Source: Bryoerythrophyllum caledonicum | Lineage: Eukaryota > Streptophyta > Bryopsida > Pottiales > Pottiaceae | Length of the DNA: 64,000 nt | Direction of reading: 5' to 3' | Assembly: GCA_963971425.1 (NCBI GenBank) | Contig: OZ020516.1 | Location: 15,178,593 to 15,242,592, forward strand | In this document: positions 1-11,464 of the stretch, in pieces | Position numbering within the stretch: position 1 is the stretch's first letter | Layout: each line of letters starts with the position of its first letter | The notes under the pieces: generated by a model | What the model saw: only the letters and a program-made list of their open reading frames with translations | Told to the model about the DNA's origin: nothing | Databases searched by the model: none | Program-made: the position numbers and the translations under genes

Positions 1-690
1 CTTGGAGCAAGCCAGTAATGTCCCCGTGAACGTGAGGATGTCCACGCGTCAATAATGAACAGTGGAAGTGGGAGGGTCCCGAAACGCGCGTGCGAAATAG
101 GAGACGCGATGATGTCTCCAACAACGCGCCCGTCTCCGAGGACGTCATCGAGGACATCTTGGGTGACGCAAAACTGCCACGGTGGCAGCGGACAAGCGTT
201 TCACTTGAGGTAAGAATGTCGAAGTTACTGTTGTGCAAGGTAGAAAGTAGCCCAACGTTAAAAAAAACAACGAAACGGGCAGCGGTCTGCAAGGAGAGGA
301 AAAAAAACGCACGAGCATTATAAAACAAGATTTTTTTTTAAAAAAATAAAAAAATAAAGTATATAAAATTGAAGAATATTCTGATTATATTTATTAACTT
401 TGATCCTCTGAAATTTTTGATTTGTCCACTTCGTATCAAAATGGTTTCCAAAATAAAATAAAAATTTAAATATTAAAAATAAAAAATATTAATTAATATT
501 ATAATAATAGTTTATAAAAATTGATTATTCTGTAATTAAAGCGGACATATTAAATTCAATACTGTATATTTAAATATTAAATAATATTTATTAATTAATA
601 TAATATTAAAATACCATTTTTCTACCGAAACCCGAATTATAAGGAATTTAGGGTGATTTTGTAAAGTCCTTGGTGGCTTACCCATGTGGA
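1..690. other. No gene seen; motif-rich start then AT-rich spacer
   Basis: Bases 1-200 carry scattered GATGTCC/GACGTC words like those of the arrays at 700-2,290, so a short open frame here is array-derived. Bases 305-660 are very A/T-rich with homopolymer runs. I see no gene or RNA. Confidence 0.5.
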
Positions 691-764
691 CATATTATAT
701 ATTTTGTAGTTTACAGCACTTCATCTACATGGCAAACACAATTCCATGTCGGACAAGGTGACAC

Positions 765-955
765 GTGATTCTGTATATAGGTCCACGTCACTTGAGACAT
801 CCAATTGAAGATGTCTCGAGTAACGTCTACATGGCTTTGAGGACATCCCACAGAGACGTCTCTGAAAACATTAGCAGTGTTTGGCAAAACATTGACATGT
901 CCTGGAAAACATCGACATGTCCTGGAAAACATCATCGTGTCTTACAAAACATAAC
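765..955. repeat. Degenerate 20-21-bp tandem array (ATGTCCTGGAAAACATC type)
   Basis: Units with the core RTGTCYTGGAAAACATC follow one another every 20-21 bp. Two adjacent units at about 898-937 are nearly identical (ATGTCCTGGAAAACATCGAC), and flanking units are diverged (ACGTCTCTGAAAACATT, GTGTCTTACAAAACATA). The array is less regular than that at 31,753-32,235 but has almost the same period. Confidence 0.7.
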
Positions 956-996
956 CATCAAGTAGGATGAATTTCGTCAAGTTCATTGGATGAATA

Positions 997-1078
997 GAGG
1001 CGGCGAGGGTTAGCTGCTCCAGCCATAGTTAGGTCATGAGGCGGCTAGGGTTAGCTGCTGCAGCCATAGTTAGGTCAT
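997..1078. repeat. 41-bp tandem duplication
   Basis: A 41-bp unit beginning GAGGCGG and ending AGGTCAT occurs twice head to tail (997 and 1,038) with three or so differences. It sits between two 20-21-bp arrays. Confidence 0.8.
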
Positions 1079-1211
1079 GAGACCTTTAAGTAGAATTTGA
1101 GGTTGCACAAAGCTCACTTTGGCCTTCATTTCTCCAAGTAGTTAGAGTTTAGAATGTAGAGGTTGGAGTTTTAGAGTGTAGACTTAGTTTACAAGTTAGA
1201 ATGTTAGAGTT

Positions 1212-1316
1212 TAGAGTGTAGAGGTTAGAGTTTTGAGTGTAGAGGTAAGAGTTTAGAGTGTAGAGGTTAGAGTTTTGAGTGTAGAGGTTAGAGTTTAGAG
1301 TGTAGAGGTTAGAGGT
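1212..1316. repeat. Five 21-bp tandem units (TAGAGTGTAGAGGTTAGAG type)
   Basis: Units start at 1,212, 1,233, 1,254, 1,275 and 1,296 with exactly 21 bp between starts. Successive units alternate between TAGAGTG and TTGAGTG starts, so there is a 42-bp higher-order repeat. Degenerate copies continue leftward to about 1,150. The unit is unrelated in sequence to other 21-bp arrays here, though the period is the same. Confidence 0.9.
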
Positions 1317-1534
1317 GCAGTGTTGGACATGCAATGTGCTCTGAGCGACATATAGACGTGACCATGTTGTAGAAGACGTATGCCGCAGCACTTAGGAAAC
1401 GCAGGGATGTCTTTTGAAACATCCCCGTGTCTATGGAGACATATTTTAAATTGTGTGTATATCATATTACCACATTTGCAAGTACGCCAGTAAGCATGAA
1501 TTTGGATGAATGTACATGTTACATATAAGATGAG

Positions 1535-2290
1535 GTATTCATGTCTTGTACTCATGTCTTGTACAACATACTCATGTCTTGTACAACGTATTCATGTCTT
1601 GTACAACATCTCTTGATGTCCCTCAAAACACCATCACATACACAACGTCAACAATACCATGCATCAGGGGATGTCACATCAGACACGCATAAGTTCTTTG
1701 AGACGTCTGCAATGACACCCTCAGTGCCGACGACCATGGGTCGGCAACGTATTGGAGGACGCGATCATGACCATCGCCACGTCCTCTAGGGCATGGCGAT
1801 GTTCAACGAAATCAGCATCAAAATCCACGTAGCGTTGGCGTAGACGTCGAGCAGGACATCTCCACGTCAACCCGGGACGTCTTAAAAAACACAGCCATGT
1901 TACCAATGACGTCCCCGCAAACACGAATCTGAAAAAAAAAACCACGCAAATCTCTGCTGACGTGGCACGCCACGTCACTCTTTCCCGGGTCGACATCAGA
2001 GGCCACGTGGGTCCACGTCACATGCCACGTCAGATGCCACGTCACCAATGGAGAGGATGAATTTCCCAGCCATGTGGCACTGCCCGTCATCCTACCGCTT
2101 AGGTGTCGTCTACGTGGCGCCCAATTGGCACCATTTCCAGCCTCCCAAAATCTCCAAAAATCATCTCTGTCGCAGGGATGTCCTCGCGTTTTTAGTGATG
2201 TCCCCACGCGTTACAGCGTGTTACACGCGTTGGTACGTCAGAGGGATGTAAATTCGGATGTCTACATGTCTCCTGGGACATGATTCAGGA
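1535..2290. repeat. Clustered GATGTC/GACGTC short tandem repeats
   Basis: ATGTCTTGTACAACATACTC-like units repeat every 20-22 bp at about 1,551-1,620. After a looser stretch rich in CCACGTCA words, about five units of 21-22 bp occur at 2,177-2,285 (GATGTCC...CGCGTT...). Short open frames across this region follow from the repeat structure. The array overlaps the 3' end of the unknown minus-strand gene. Confidence 0.6.
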
Positions 2291-5200
2291 CGTGACAAAA
2301 AACACGGGTTTCTTATAGTGAGTCTTGCCAGCTCTGATGGAGATCTCTCAAGTGAATCAACTTCAGAGGGTTGGCGTGCCTCACTCTTGTGATCCAAGAA
2401 AACAAGAGGAAGTGGAACGTCTCCAGAAACATAGTTTGGGCCAGGAGAAGTACCCACAGGGTGCTGCATATAAATCACAACATCGCCAATCGGTTGTACT
2501 ACTTGCTCCATACGTCCATTCTCTGTAAAATCGAGAGCATAGGGATTAACCGAGTTCGGATCAAATGCCCAACATCCACGTCGCGTAGTACATCCTTCTG
2601 GAAGCTTCACCTTCGTGAAAAAGTCTTCATTCGCATACATGGCCGCTGGTAACAAGAAGATGACGTTCCATCGTTCAATATTTGCCATCCATAATGACAA
2701 CTGTGCAAAAGCTGCGGATAACTGGGCATCTCCCTAATGACCATCTCCATGCCTCCCACCGCCACGTCGACAATCAATCACCCACAAATATGGTTTACCC
2801 AACTCTATGTAGTCGGTGCGGAATAACCCTCTTCTACACCGAATCGGAAGAAAATTCTCTATGTCGCTCTGGCCTGACCTCTTAACTTCCATCTGCCATT
2901 CCCAATTAGCAGTAGTCTGTCCTCCCACATCCACGGACAGTCCAATGTATCCACGCCCTCCTGCTGCAATGTCACCATAATGAAACTTGATGGAAGAGGG
3001 GATGAGGTAGCCTATGTCTTCCAGCTTAGACACCTTCCCCCGCACAGGAGCAGTCCAAGCTTTTTTCGTGGTAGCATTCAAAAGCTTCCCAAAGATATCA
3101 AGTTGTGCATTACTCCTCGGAAAATACTTCCCTACACGGATACGAAAGAACTCCTCCATGGATTCAGGTGTACTTTCGTTGTTCTCCACCATCAACCAAC
3201 GGATGGAATTGATCACAGCTTCTCGTCTCTGATATCGGTCACAAACACCGGCAATCGTACGAGGATGTGGATTCTTGTCTTTTACACCGTCGAAGTAGTA
3301 TGCTTGACGAGGTCTTACTCCATCCTCCGTCACCGGCTTCGCTGCAGCAGACTTTGCCAACCGAAGATAATATGGATTTGGAACCCTACCTAACGGCCTC
3401 AACCAATTCTGGGTCATCTCCTTTCTTGTTGGTCGTACGTCCACATTTGGATCCATCTCTTTCTGCCTCGCCATGTCCTTCCACTTGTCCTCTTCCTCTT
3501 TACTGTAAAAGAGAATGCCATCTTCGTAGTCCTTGCATACTTGAATGATAGCTTCGAAGCAGTCATTGCTCGGATTCCATGCATGATTGGTCAGATCCTC
3601 CATGTTTTTCGCCAACCTCTTCACCGTGACAACTCCATCCCCCTTGGGCAACTTATGTAGTGTACTTGCCGCACTCACCAAAGCAATAGCCCTGCGTCCA
3701 TCGTCCGCACGTAGTGTACTATTAGGCCTCCCGTATAGATCCCAAATCTGACGGATCTTCCTCAAATCCTCCTCCATGGTAGAATATGAATGTCTTTGGA
3801 ACTCCGCCACATTGATCCGCGCAGACTTCTCAATGTAAAAGCGACGATCATCATACACCACAAAAGAGGCCTCTCGCCGCTCAAACGTGTCCAGATACTC
3901 GTTTAAAGGCATAGTACCATCTCTCCACTGCTGCTGTGCAAACTTACAAGCTGCTACTATGTGTTGCCCATCCAGCGGTTCCCAAATGATATGATCTTGA
4001 AGCCAAGAATACTGGGATCCCATAGCACCTTGTGCAGAAGCACTCCCGTGTGCAATGAACATGCGCTCAAACTCTCGTGCGGTTCCTACCAACGGAAATG
4101 GCAGCTCTTCCTTATCAACGACACCATCATCAGTGGTAGTATGCACGATGTATCTGATCGGTCGAAGTACCAATCTACTCACCCGAGTCGCGGATTCTGG
4201 GTCCCGTAAGCGGTTGAATACTTCAATGATCCTCTTCTGTGATAAAACCCGGTGGTTGGTTTCTGGATTCTCCACAGAGACAATGCGGTCTATGTGTGCC
4301 TTAAACACAAAATTCCTCCACACTGATCCTTTCGCAATCTCCTCTATTGTAGGCACTGGTGCTTTTAAATTCATTGGAGTTGGAAGATCCTGTGGTATCT
4401 CCGCATTGTCTTCAAAATCCTCTGGTATACTGTCTGGAAGGTTGTGAAAATCTTCTTCCTCCGGCGCCATGGCTGACAAATCAGCTAAATCTCCCGGTGT
4501 AGATGTAGGGGCCCTACGATGACCATCAGACGTCCTGAGCCCCGCCCTAGGAATCCTGGCACCTGATCTTGCACTTCTCCCAATCAACCTCCTCCCACTT
4601 GGATCCAAACTTGATGGGCCTTCTCTTGAACCAGAAGCTACATCACTATCAACACGTCGTGGCCTCTTCGTAGGACGTCTACTCGTTAATGGAGGATTCG
4701 GTAATGTCTGTACCTCAAAAGTTGTGGCGGGATGTTGGCTTCCACTTCCTCTCCCCCCCTCCAGTGGTCGCCAATCCAGTTGCAACGGCTCACCAAGAAT
4801 TCGATAAACTTCTGTTTCTTCCGGTTCCGCTGGTGGGGCTTGAGTTGTCGCACGTGATGGGTCCCTCTCCCGAAATGCCTCATATCTAATATGTTCCTCC
4901 ATAATCTTCTTAGCCTTCAGCACCATCTCCGGTGATAATGCTAAACAGGCTAAGACGTTGTTGTGTCTAGTAGTACGTACCGCAAGAGAGATGTTCAACC
5001 AAAACGTCTGCAATGAGTTGAGGAATTTCACCTGACCTGGATTTTGAAGAAGATTCAAAGGGACATGTGCAAGAAGCAACTTCTTCGAAAGAGAAGTCTT
5101 CACCTCCGATTGACCTGGACCCACTGCGCAAGTAATGTATACCATATCATCACGTCGAAGAGTGATTGCTTGGATTTTGCCAAAACTCTTCCCCAATGCC

Positions 5201-5322
5201 GATGTACGCTTTCCCAACTCAAAGGGATAATCCGTCACCCACAAGAAGGCGTTCGACTCATCCACTTCCGCGATCCACCAGCCGTGGCTCTCCCAGATTC
5301 TATCAATATTTGGTGGTGCCAT
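2221..5322 (-). pseudogene. Large unrecognised protein, one frame with a single amber stop
   Basis: I do not recognise this gene. One minus-strand frame runs from ATG at 5,322 (protein start MAPPNIDRIW) for 862 codons to TAG at 2,734-2,736. It continues in the same frame for 170 more codons to 2,221, with no frameshift. An upstream ATG at 5,403 lies inside a repeat, so I prefer 5,322. The protein starts with a Trp-rich region (WESHGWWIAEVDESNAF), has an Arg/Ser/Pro-rich linker near residues 190-270, and then a large charged domain. A WEPLDGQHIVAACKFAQ segment near residue 450 recalls the DGQHR motif of ParB/DndB-like proteins, but this is one motif only. Codon use and composition look protein-coding throughout. 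The last ~20 codons read into the 20-21-bp repeats, so the original end is unsure. It is probably a transposable-element gene; readthrough or a sequencing error at the TAG cannot be excluded. Confidence 0.6.
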
Positions 5323-5383
5323 AACGCAACACTCAAAAAACCTGTATATCATTACAAAACGATAGTCACTATTAGTATGGAAT

Positions 5384-6250
5384 AAGAATTTTTGAACCAC
5401 CACTCATTGCACAATTTTTTTGAACATGCAACACCCCTTGTCTACGTTTAAAAACTTTTGCACAACGGAAGATCTAAATCCAATACCATTGTGTTAAGCA
5501 TGTTGTTAGTTCTTTGGTGAAATAGCATATTAATCCAAATCAATTATTTTCACACATTGTCACACATTTTCGGCCAAAGTACCAAAAACACTTCTACGTT
5601 TCTACATAAATCTTCGAGATCTTCGTATGATTCACTTTTGATTTTTCCTACGGCATTATGTCATGTAAACCTTCTAATTGACCATTTAGATTCTCATTTC
5701 AAACAAAATGAAGTTAAAAAATAAATAAATAACGTGAATTAAGAATTTTTGAACATCCACTCATCGTACAATTTTTTAGAATATGCTACACTCCTTTTCT
5801 ACCTCTAAAAACTTTTGCACTATACAAGATCTAAATCCAATAGCATCGCATGAAGCATGTTGTTAGTTCTTTGGTGAAATAGCATATCAATCCAAGTCAA
5901 TTATTTTCACACATTGTCACACATTTTCGGCCAACGTACCAAGAAAACCACTACCTTCCCACATAAAACTTTGAGATCTTCGTATTATTCACTTTTGATT
6001 TTTCCTACAACATTATGTGATGTAAAACTTCTTATTGACCATTTGGATTCTCATTTAAAACAATATCGAGTTCCCCAAAAAATATAACGTGAATTGAGAA
6101 TTTTTGAACCTCCACTCATTGCACAATTGTTTTGAATATGCTCCACTCCTTGTCTACCTCTAAAAATTGGTACATAGCAAACTAACATCATGATTAACAT
6201 TATGGTAATTAATTGAGAATTTTTATAGTGCAAAAATTGGACACCAATTG
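5384..6250. repeat. ~352-bp tandem repeat at the 5' end of the unknown gene
   Basis: Sequence from 5,384 (AATAAGAATTTTTGAACCA) recurs at about 5,736 and, diverged, at about 6,096. The first two copies match along their length, including a shared block CACACATTGTCACACATTTT. The first copy overlaps the upstream part of the unknown minus-strand gene, so the tandem may hold its promoter or mark an element end. Confidence 0.85.
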
Positions 6251-6440
6251 AAGTCAAAGTCTGCTGATCCATAAAACGCAGGGATGAAAATGAGCCTTTT
6301 CTCAACTTCAAACATTATAATCTTTCAATCCGTGCGGTCAAACTTTATGAAATTTTGTGAGTATATTACTTAATAGGTATTTATTGAGATCCTGCGGTTA
6401 AAACTATAAAAAAACCTTCATTTTTTCATCCAAGATAATT
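6098..6440. repeat. Left copy of a dispersed direct repeat (partner 7,405-7,720)
   Basis: The stretch GAGAATTTTTGAACCTCC...CTTTCAA... here is matched with divergence by 7,405-7,720, in the same orientation. The intervening ~0.95 kb, which includes GGGTATCA words, a purine-rich tract and the N gap, looks like an insertion splitting or separating repeat units. Confidence 0.6.
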
Positions 6441-6845
6441 GCACTAAAACAAGCATTTTTAAGGAGTTTTGGTTGAGATATTCACTACACCATTTATGGA
6501 CTATGGTACTTTGGGTATCAATAGAGAGGGTATCACAACCAGGGTATGAATTCATGGGTACAAACATCCGGTTATCAACATATATTGGATCAGGGTATCA
6601 AATAGGGTTTGAAATTTAGGGTTTTGTTTAGAGGGTATCAACTGAGGATATCAATCCTTAGACCCTTGGATAGTGCAAGGAGGGGTGTGCGCGCACACAC
6701 CCCTGCCATAGTTCTGTGGAGGCTGCGAGCGTGAGAGAGGGTTTGGAGGAGGGAGATGCTTGTGAGAGTGTTGTGTGTTTGTGAGAGAGGGCTTGTGAGA
6801 GGCTTGTGGGTTCGTGAGAGAAGGGCTTGTGAGGAGAGAAGATTT

Positions 6846-6962
6846 GTGAGGGAGAGGAATGGAGGGGAGGTGTGTGGAGAGAAGAGTTGTGAGGGAGAGG
6901 AATGGAGGGGAGGTGTGTGGAGAGAAGAGTTGTGAGGGAGAGGAATGGAGGGGAGGTGTGAG
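6846..6962. repeat. 43-bp purine-rich tandem repeat, ~2.7 units
   Basis: A 43-bp unit (GTGAGGGAGAGGAATGGAGG...GAGTT) starts at 6,846, 6,889 and 6,932. The surrounding 6,720-7,040 is almost pure G/A on the plus strand. GTGTGCGCGCACAC at about 6,686 is a palindrome. Open frames across this tract and the gap are low-complexity artefacts. Confidence 0.9.
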
Positions 6963-7123
6963 GGAGAGAAATTTGGTTGCGGCTAGGGTTTGGGAGAGAG
7001 AAGAAAAAAGATTGGAGGTTGTGAGGAATGGTGGGGGAAAAAAAAAAAAAAGTAGCCGTAGCGCCTGCGCCAAGCCGCCGTGCCTGGGCCAAGTGGCAGC
7101 GAGGGCTGCCTGGCAGGGCTGCC

Positions 7124-7323
7124 NNNNNNNNNNNNNNNNNNNNNNNNNNNNNNNNNNNNNNNNNNNNNNNNNNNNNNNNNNNNNNNNNNNNNNNNNNNNN
7201 NNNNNNNNNNNNNNNNNNNNNNNNNNNNNNNNNNNNNNNNNNNNNNNNNNNNNNNNNNNNNNNNNNNNNNNNNNNNNNNNNNNNNNNNNNNNNNNNNNNN
7301 NNNNNNNNNNNNNNNNNNNNNNN
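7124..7323. other. Assembly gap of exactly 200 N
   Basis: All bases are N. The round length matches the second gap at 30,636-30,835, so it is probably a placeholder of unknown true size. It lies next to a purine-rich repeat. Confidence 0.98.
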
Positions 7324-7729
7324 TATATCTTTTCCACCACAAGATGTAACATAAATCTTTGATTTTCCATTTGGATTAAATTCACATCAAATAAAAAGAT
7401 GCATTGGTAATTTTTGAACCTCTATTCTTTGTATAATTGTTTAAAAAATGCTACACCCCTCCTCTAGTCCTAGAAACTTGTATGGAAGGAACTAACATTA
7501 CATGAACCATAATGCCAATAAATTATGACCTTGCGTAGTGCAAGAGTTTGACACCAAGTTAAATCAAGGAGATGTGAAGCCAAGATCCTCTCGATATAGT
7601 GAAAGAGAAAGCATTTTATTTGAATTCAAACACTAAAATCTTTCAAATTGTTGTATCAAAATTCATGTTATTTTAATAGTCTAAATTAAGATCTTATGGT
7701 TGAAGATGGAAAACAAAATATTTTTTCTT

Positions 7730-10660
7730 CTCCCCTCACTCAAGAGTGGACAATGTTCTTGGTGGAAAATTGTCAGGAAATCTTGTAATATATGACCCTC
7801 ATATTTGATGACTATTTGCCACAATAACGAAAGCCACCTTGAATATGATGTTCAATGTAACCATGTACTATATATGATTTTTTATGATTTGAAAGTATTG
7901 TGATTTTTTACTTTTGATGAATTTTTTTTACTAAGAGCACAACTATCTATATGTGAGCCCAAAAAACCCACCATGGAGGTGGTCTTTGGTCACAAGGGTT
8001 TAATTGAAAGAAATCACAAGAAGAGAGGATCCAGGAAGAAGAGGAGACAAGAAGAGGATGAAAAACAAGAAGGGGTTGAGTAGGAAACTGCTCCGCCGGA
8101 TCACCTTGGAAGTGACCTCTAGCTTTTTGCTTGCCATTTCTTTGTCCTAGCTCCGATTGGGGCGTGCCATAGCTTTTTGGAAAGCTAAGCCAATTGCGCA
8201 TCCACCCCTAAAATCTCAGAAGCATAGGACCAAAACCCTAGGACTGATTGCTAAAAGACTGGGGCCTACTTTTCTACTGCCAGCAGGGGAAGCCCTTACT
8301 ACACCCGGAACTTTGGAGGGGTGTATCTCACTCCCTATAACTCCGAATTGGACGCGCCATATACTAACGGAAAGCTACTGAAGAGATCTACTACCATCTT
8401 AAATCTTGATCTGTTTGGACAACAATTGAAGGACTGATGAGCAATTGACTGAGAGACACTCCATGGAAATGAGCAAAAACACCACACTATACTTGAGTAC
8501 AATGCAAGTACAAACACAATGGAAGAGGGGATCAATATTAGAGAGAAGGAGGCCCATGGCCTTCCTTCTCTCAACAACTAAGCATAACAAAAGAAAGAGG
8601 GAGAGACACAAGATGAATCAAGATACAAAGAGAGGGATTGATTGAGAACTTGAGGGCTTGAGAATAGCTTGAAAACAAGCTCTTAAGTACAAAAAAAGGA
8701 GCCGCCAAAGAAGCGGCTCACCCTAACCCTAAGGCTCTAACACTAAGGCCTCAACGGATGAATGTTGCTCCCAACCTCCATGGAGCTCCATTCTTGACGA
8801 ACCTCCACGAATGAATGTTGCTCCCAACCTCCATGGAGCTCCATTCTTGACGAACCTCCACGAATGAATGTAACTCACAAACACCACCACGAAGTTAAAT
8901 GAACATAACCAAGACAATCAAGCCATAAACACAACCATGAACATTACAAGCTAATTGCGCAAGGCCCATGGTAAAACACTCAACTCTAATTTAAGCAACT
9001 AACCCTATTCCTAATTTAAGGATTCACCAGGGGGGATCTTCCCTCCTCTAGTCCTTCTCCACTAAATCAAACCTAAAGCTTAAATTAGTGCCAAACATCC
9101 TACCCAAGGCCTTGCAACAACTATCCTCTAACATGCATTTTGCATTCACGACTTAATTAACTTAAATTTCGTCAAATTACCTCAAGATGACATTGCTTGT
9201 TAACATTACATTCATAAAAGTAACAAATGAACAATAACAAAACAAGAGAGCAATATTTTGCTCTCACACTATATTACTCAAAGAGGATAATGATTGTCAC
9301 AATAGTTGGTAAAAACATTCTTCAAAAATATATTGTTTCAATTATTCTACGAGGGCCCATCACAGTGCTTTAACCACCTATAAAGGGGTTTTAGATGCAT
9401 GTATTTTGAGTGATATTTTAAGAATTTGTTAGGTTTTTTTACCTTATAGGGTATATAGAGCACTTAAAGAAACTTGCCCAAAATTAGAAGAAGGTTGCAC
9501 TTTTTTTAATTCCTAGTGTAATTTGGAGGTGCTTAAAGTAGACAATGTTTAATTACTAATTTACTATGATCTTTTAAACTCAACAATCTAGTTTTCTTAA
9601 AATAAGGTTCTATAAAAATTCAAAACACGAAAAACATCAAAATGACAAATTTGATCAGATTGATCTCAAGAGACTCGTCGCATGTTTATTTTAGGTTTGT
9701 GGTCAAAGCTTGTTAAAACTTTGAGTTATAATAGAAATGGGATGCATCATTTTTTTTCAAGGAAAATATGATGCAAATGTAGCCTTGATATTTTTATAAA
9801 ATCTATATCATACTGAGGTAGGGAAAATACTACAACAAATTTGAATTGCTATGGTTCTAGATCTACATCATTAGATATGCAATTTCTACAATCCTTTTTG
9901 GTTGTATTGTATGACATATAATATATTAAGCATCATACATGTCATGTCTATTGTCCTTCATCTCCAAACATATTGTAAAATAGAGAGGATTGATAGGATT
10001 CTACTAGATAATGTAAGGCATCATATTAGTCCAATTCAAAATAATGGAAATTTGCATTTATCCTTAATTGAATTGACATATATTAAACATAAACATGAAA
10101 TCAATTGGATCCATTCTTTTTATGTACAGTACATTGAGCAAGTTCTTCTTAGCCTTCACCATGTCAATTGTTATCTTAGAAAAAAGAAAAAGAAAATTTA
10201 TACTTTTATAAGGTAAAAAAAATTCTAATATAATTAAAACCTTGAAGAATTTGTTTGAAGTTTGTTTTAAGAAATATCTTATATCTCAAGCTTTACTTAT
10301 ATTAGCTAGATTAGCTTACTAGTCTTTATATGTCATAGCCAACACTACAAATAATTCTAGTATTTGAAAAAAATAAAAAATAAAAAATTCTAGTTCTTGA
10401 ATAAAGAAGATTAGAGATTTTCACTTCTTATGGTACCAATTTATGCACAAAATGGATTGTGAATTTATTAAAATTATCATGTACAAAGTTTAAATTTCCA
10501 GTTCATTAATTTTTGAACTAGCAAAAGGATGTAGTATTTGCAAGGCAATTGTACAAGAAATGGAGTTCCAAACCATTGTCAGTACTAATATTAGATTTTA
10601 GACCTATGAGGACCTTTGCCTCAATTACTTGTGCCAAGCAACAACAGACAATGAATTCCG
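7730..10660. other. Gene-free A/T-rich stretch with decayed repeats
   Basis: I see no supported gene. Two diverged copies of a ~38-bp phrase (CTCCGATTGGGGCGTGCCAT...GGAAAGCTA at 8,151 and CTCCGAATTGGACGCGCCAT...GGAAAGCTA at 8,341) suggest an old retroelement. A 53-bp direct duplication lies at 8,760-8,866. The part from 9,200 to 10,650 is A/T-rich with no clear structure. Confidence 0.4.
8760..8866. repeat. 53-bp direct tandem duplication
   Basis: GAATGTTGCTCCCAACCTCC... at 8,760 is repeated almost perfectly at 8,813, head to tail. The near identity suggests a recent duplication. Confidence 0.9.
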
Positions 10661-10664
10661 TGCC

Positions 10665-11306
10665 CAGGTTTGTCTATTGTGTAATGACGGCGACCAAATT
10701 CGTCACAATGTCACGATGTCATGACACAATGACGGCATGACATTGTGACGGATTGTGACCTTACCGTGACGGGGCTATTTCCATGCCCAAATATTCAATA
10801 TTTACGTTTACCTCCATAGAGACATGTCGGATACATTAAGAAATTTGCGTGCCACATGTGCGGACATGTCATCAACCAGGGCAATTACAGGTGTGGTAAA
10901 TTATAGCATTGCCTGCAGTCCCCATTCGGATGCTCAGTGCTCCATTTATGCCATGTCCGCGCCCCATCTGCAATACATCTGCGCCCCATCCGCAATCCAT
11001 CCGTGCCAATTTGCGCCCCATCCATATCCTTCAAAACCCCTGTCAATCACAAATTACAAGCTTAGATCATTTTTACTCAAGGATTAACATTACATCCCTA
11101 AAGAGAGAAGCAATGATATACACGTAGGATGTCATTGCCACCTAGGACATTGACGTGGACGCCGAGTTAACTAAGTTTTCCTACATTGACGTAAAGCCTG
11201 TCTTTGATCCTATGTTGACTCTATTGTGCTGTGACGAGAGGATCCGTCACAACACGACCCATCATCACAACGTGTCACTATTACAATGTCACAATAGACA
11301 ACCCTG
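10665..11306. mobile_element. hAT-type MITE with 17-bp TIR and 8-bp TSD
   Basis: The left end CAGGTTTGTCTATTGTG and the reverse complement of the right end CAGGGTTGTCTATTGTG match at 16 of 17 positions. The flanking 8-mers are TCCGTGCC and CCAGTGCC, 6 of 8 identical, as expected for a decayed 8-bp target-site duplication. CAGGG-type ends and an 8-bp duplication are typical of hAT elements. The interior has no transposase and carries smaller inverted repeats (CGTCACAATGTCA at 10,701 against TGACATTGTGACG at 10,738). It was probably moved by a hAT transposase encoded elsewhere. Confidence 0.75.
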
Positions 11307-11464
11307 CCAGTGCCATTGCATAATTCATTTGATGGATCTAAGTTAGGCGAAAACATCACTCATATATCAACATTAAGCATAAGCTTATGTGGTGACCACC
11401 TGTTGACATCCGGCGGACTCAATAATTTGGATGAAATCAAATTGATGTTGTCTTCATTGCCCAC

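Noticed and set aside
6651..7385. Open frames running through the N gap
   Set aside because: They depend on unknown bases and purine/pyrimidine low complexity.
8715..8735. Interstitial telomere repeat (CCCTAACCCTAAG)
   Set aside because: Fewer than three units, which can occur by chance.
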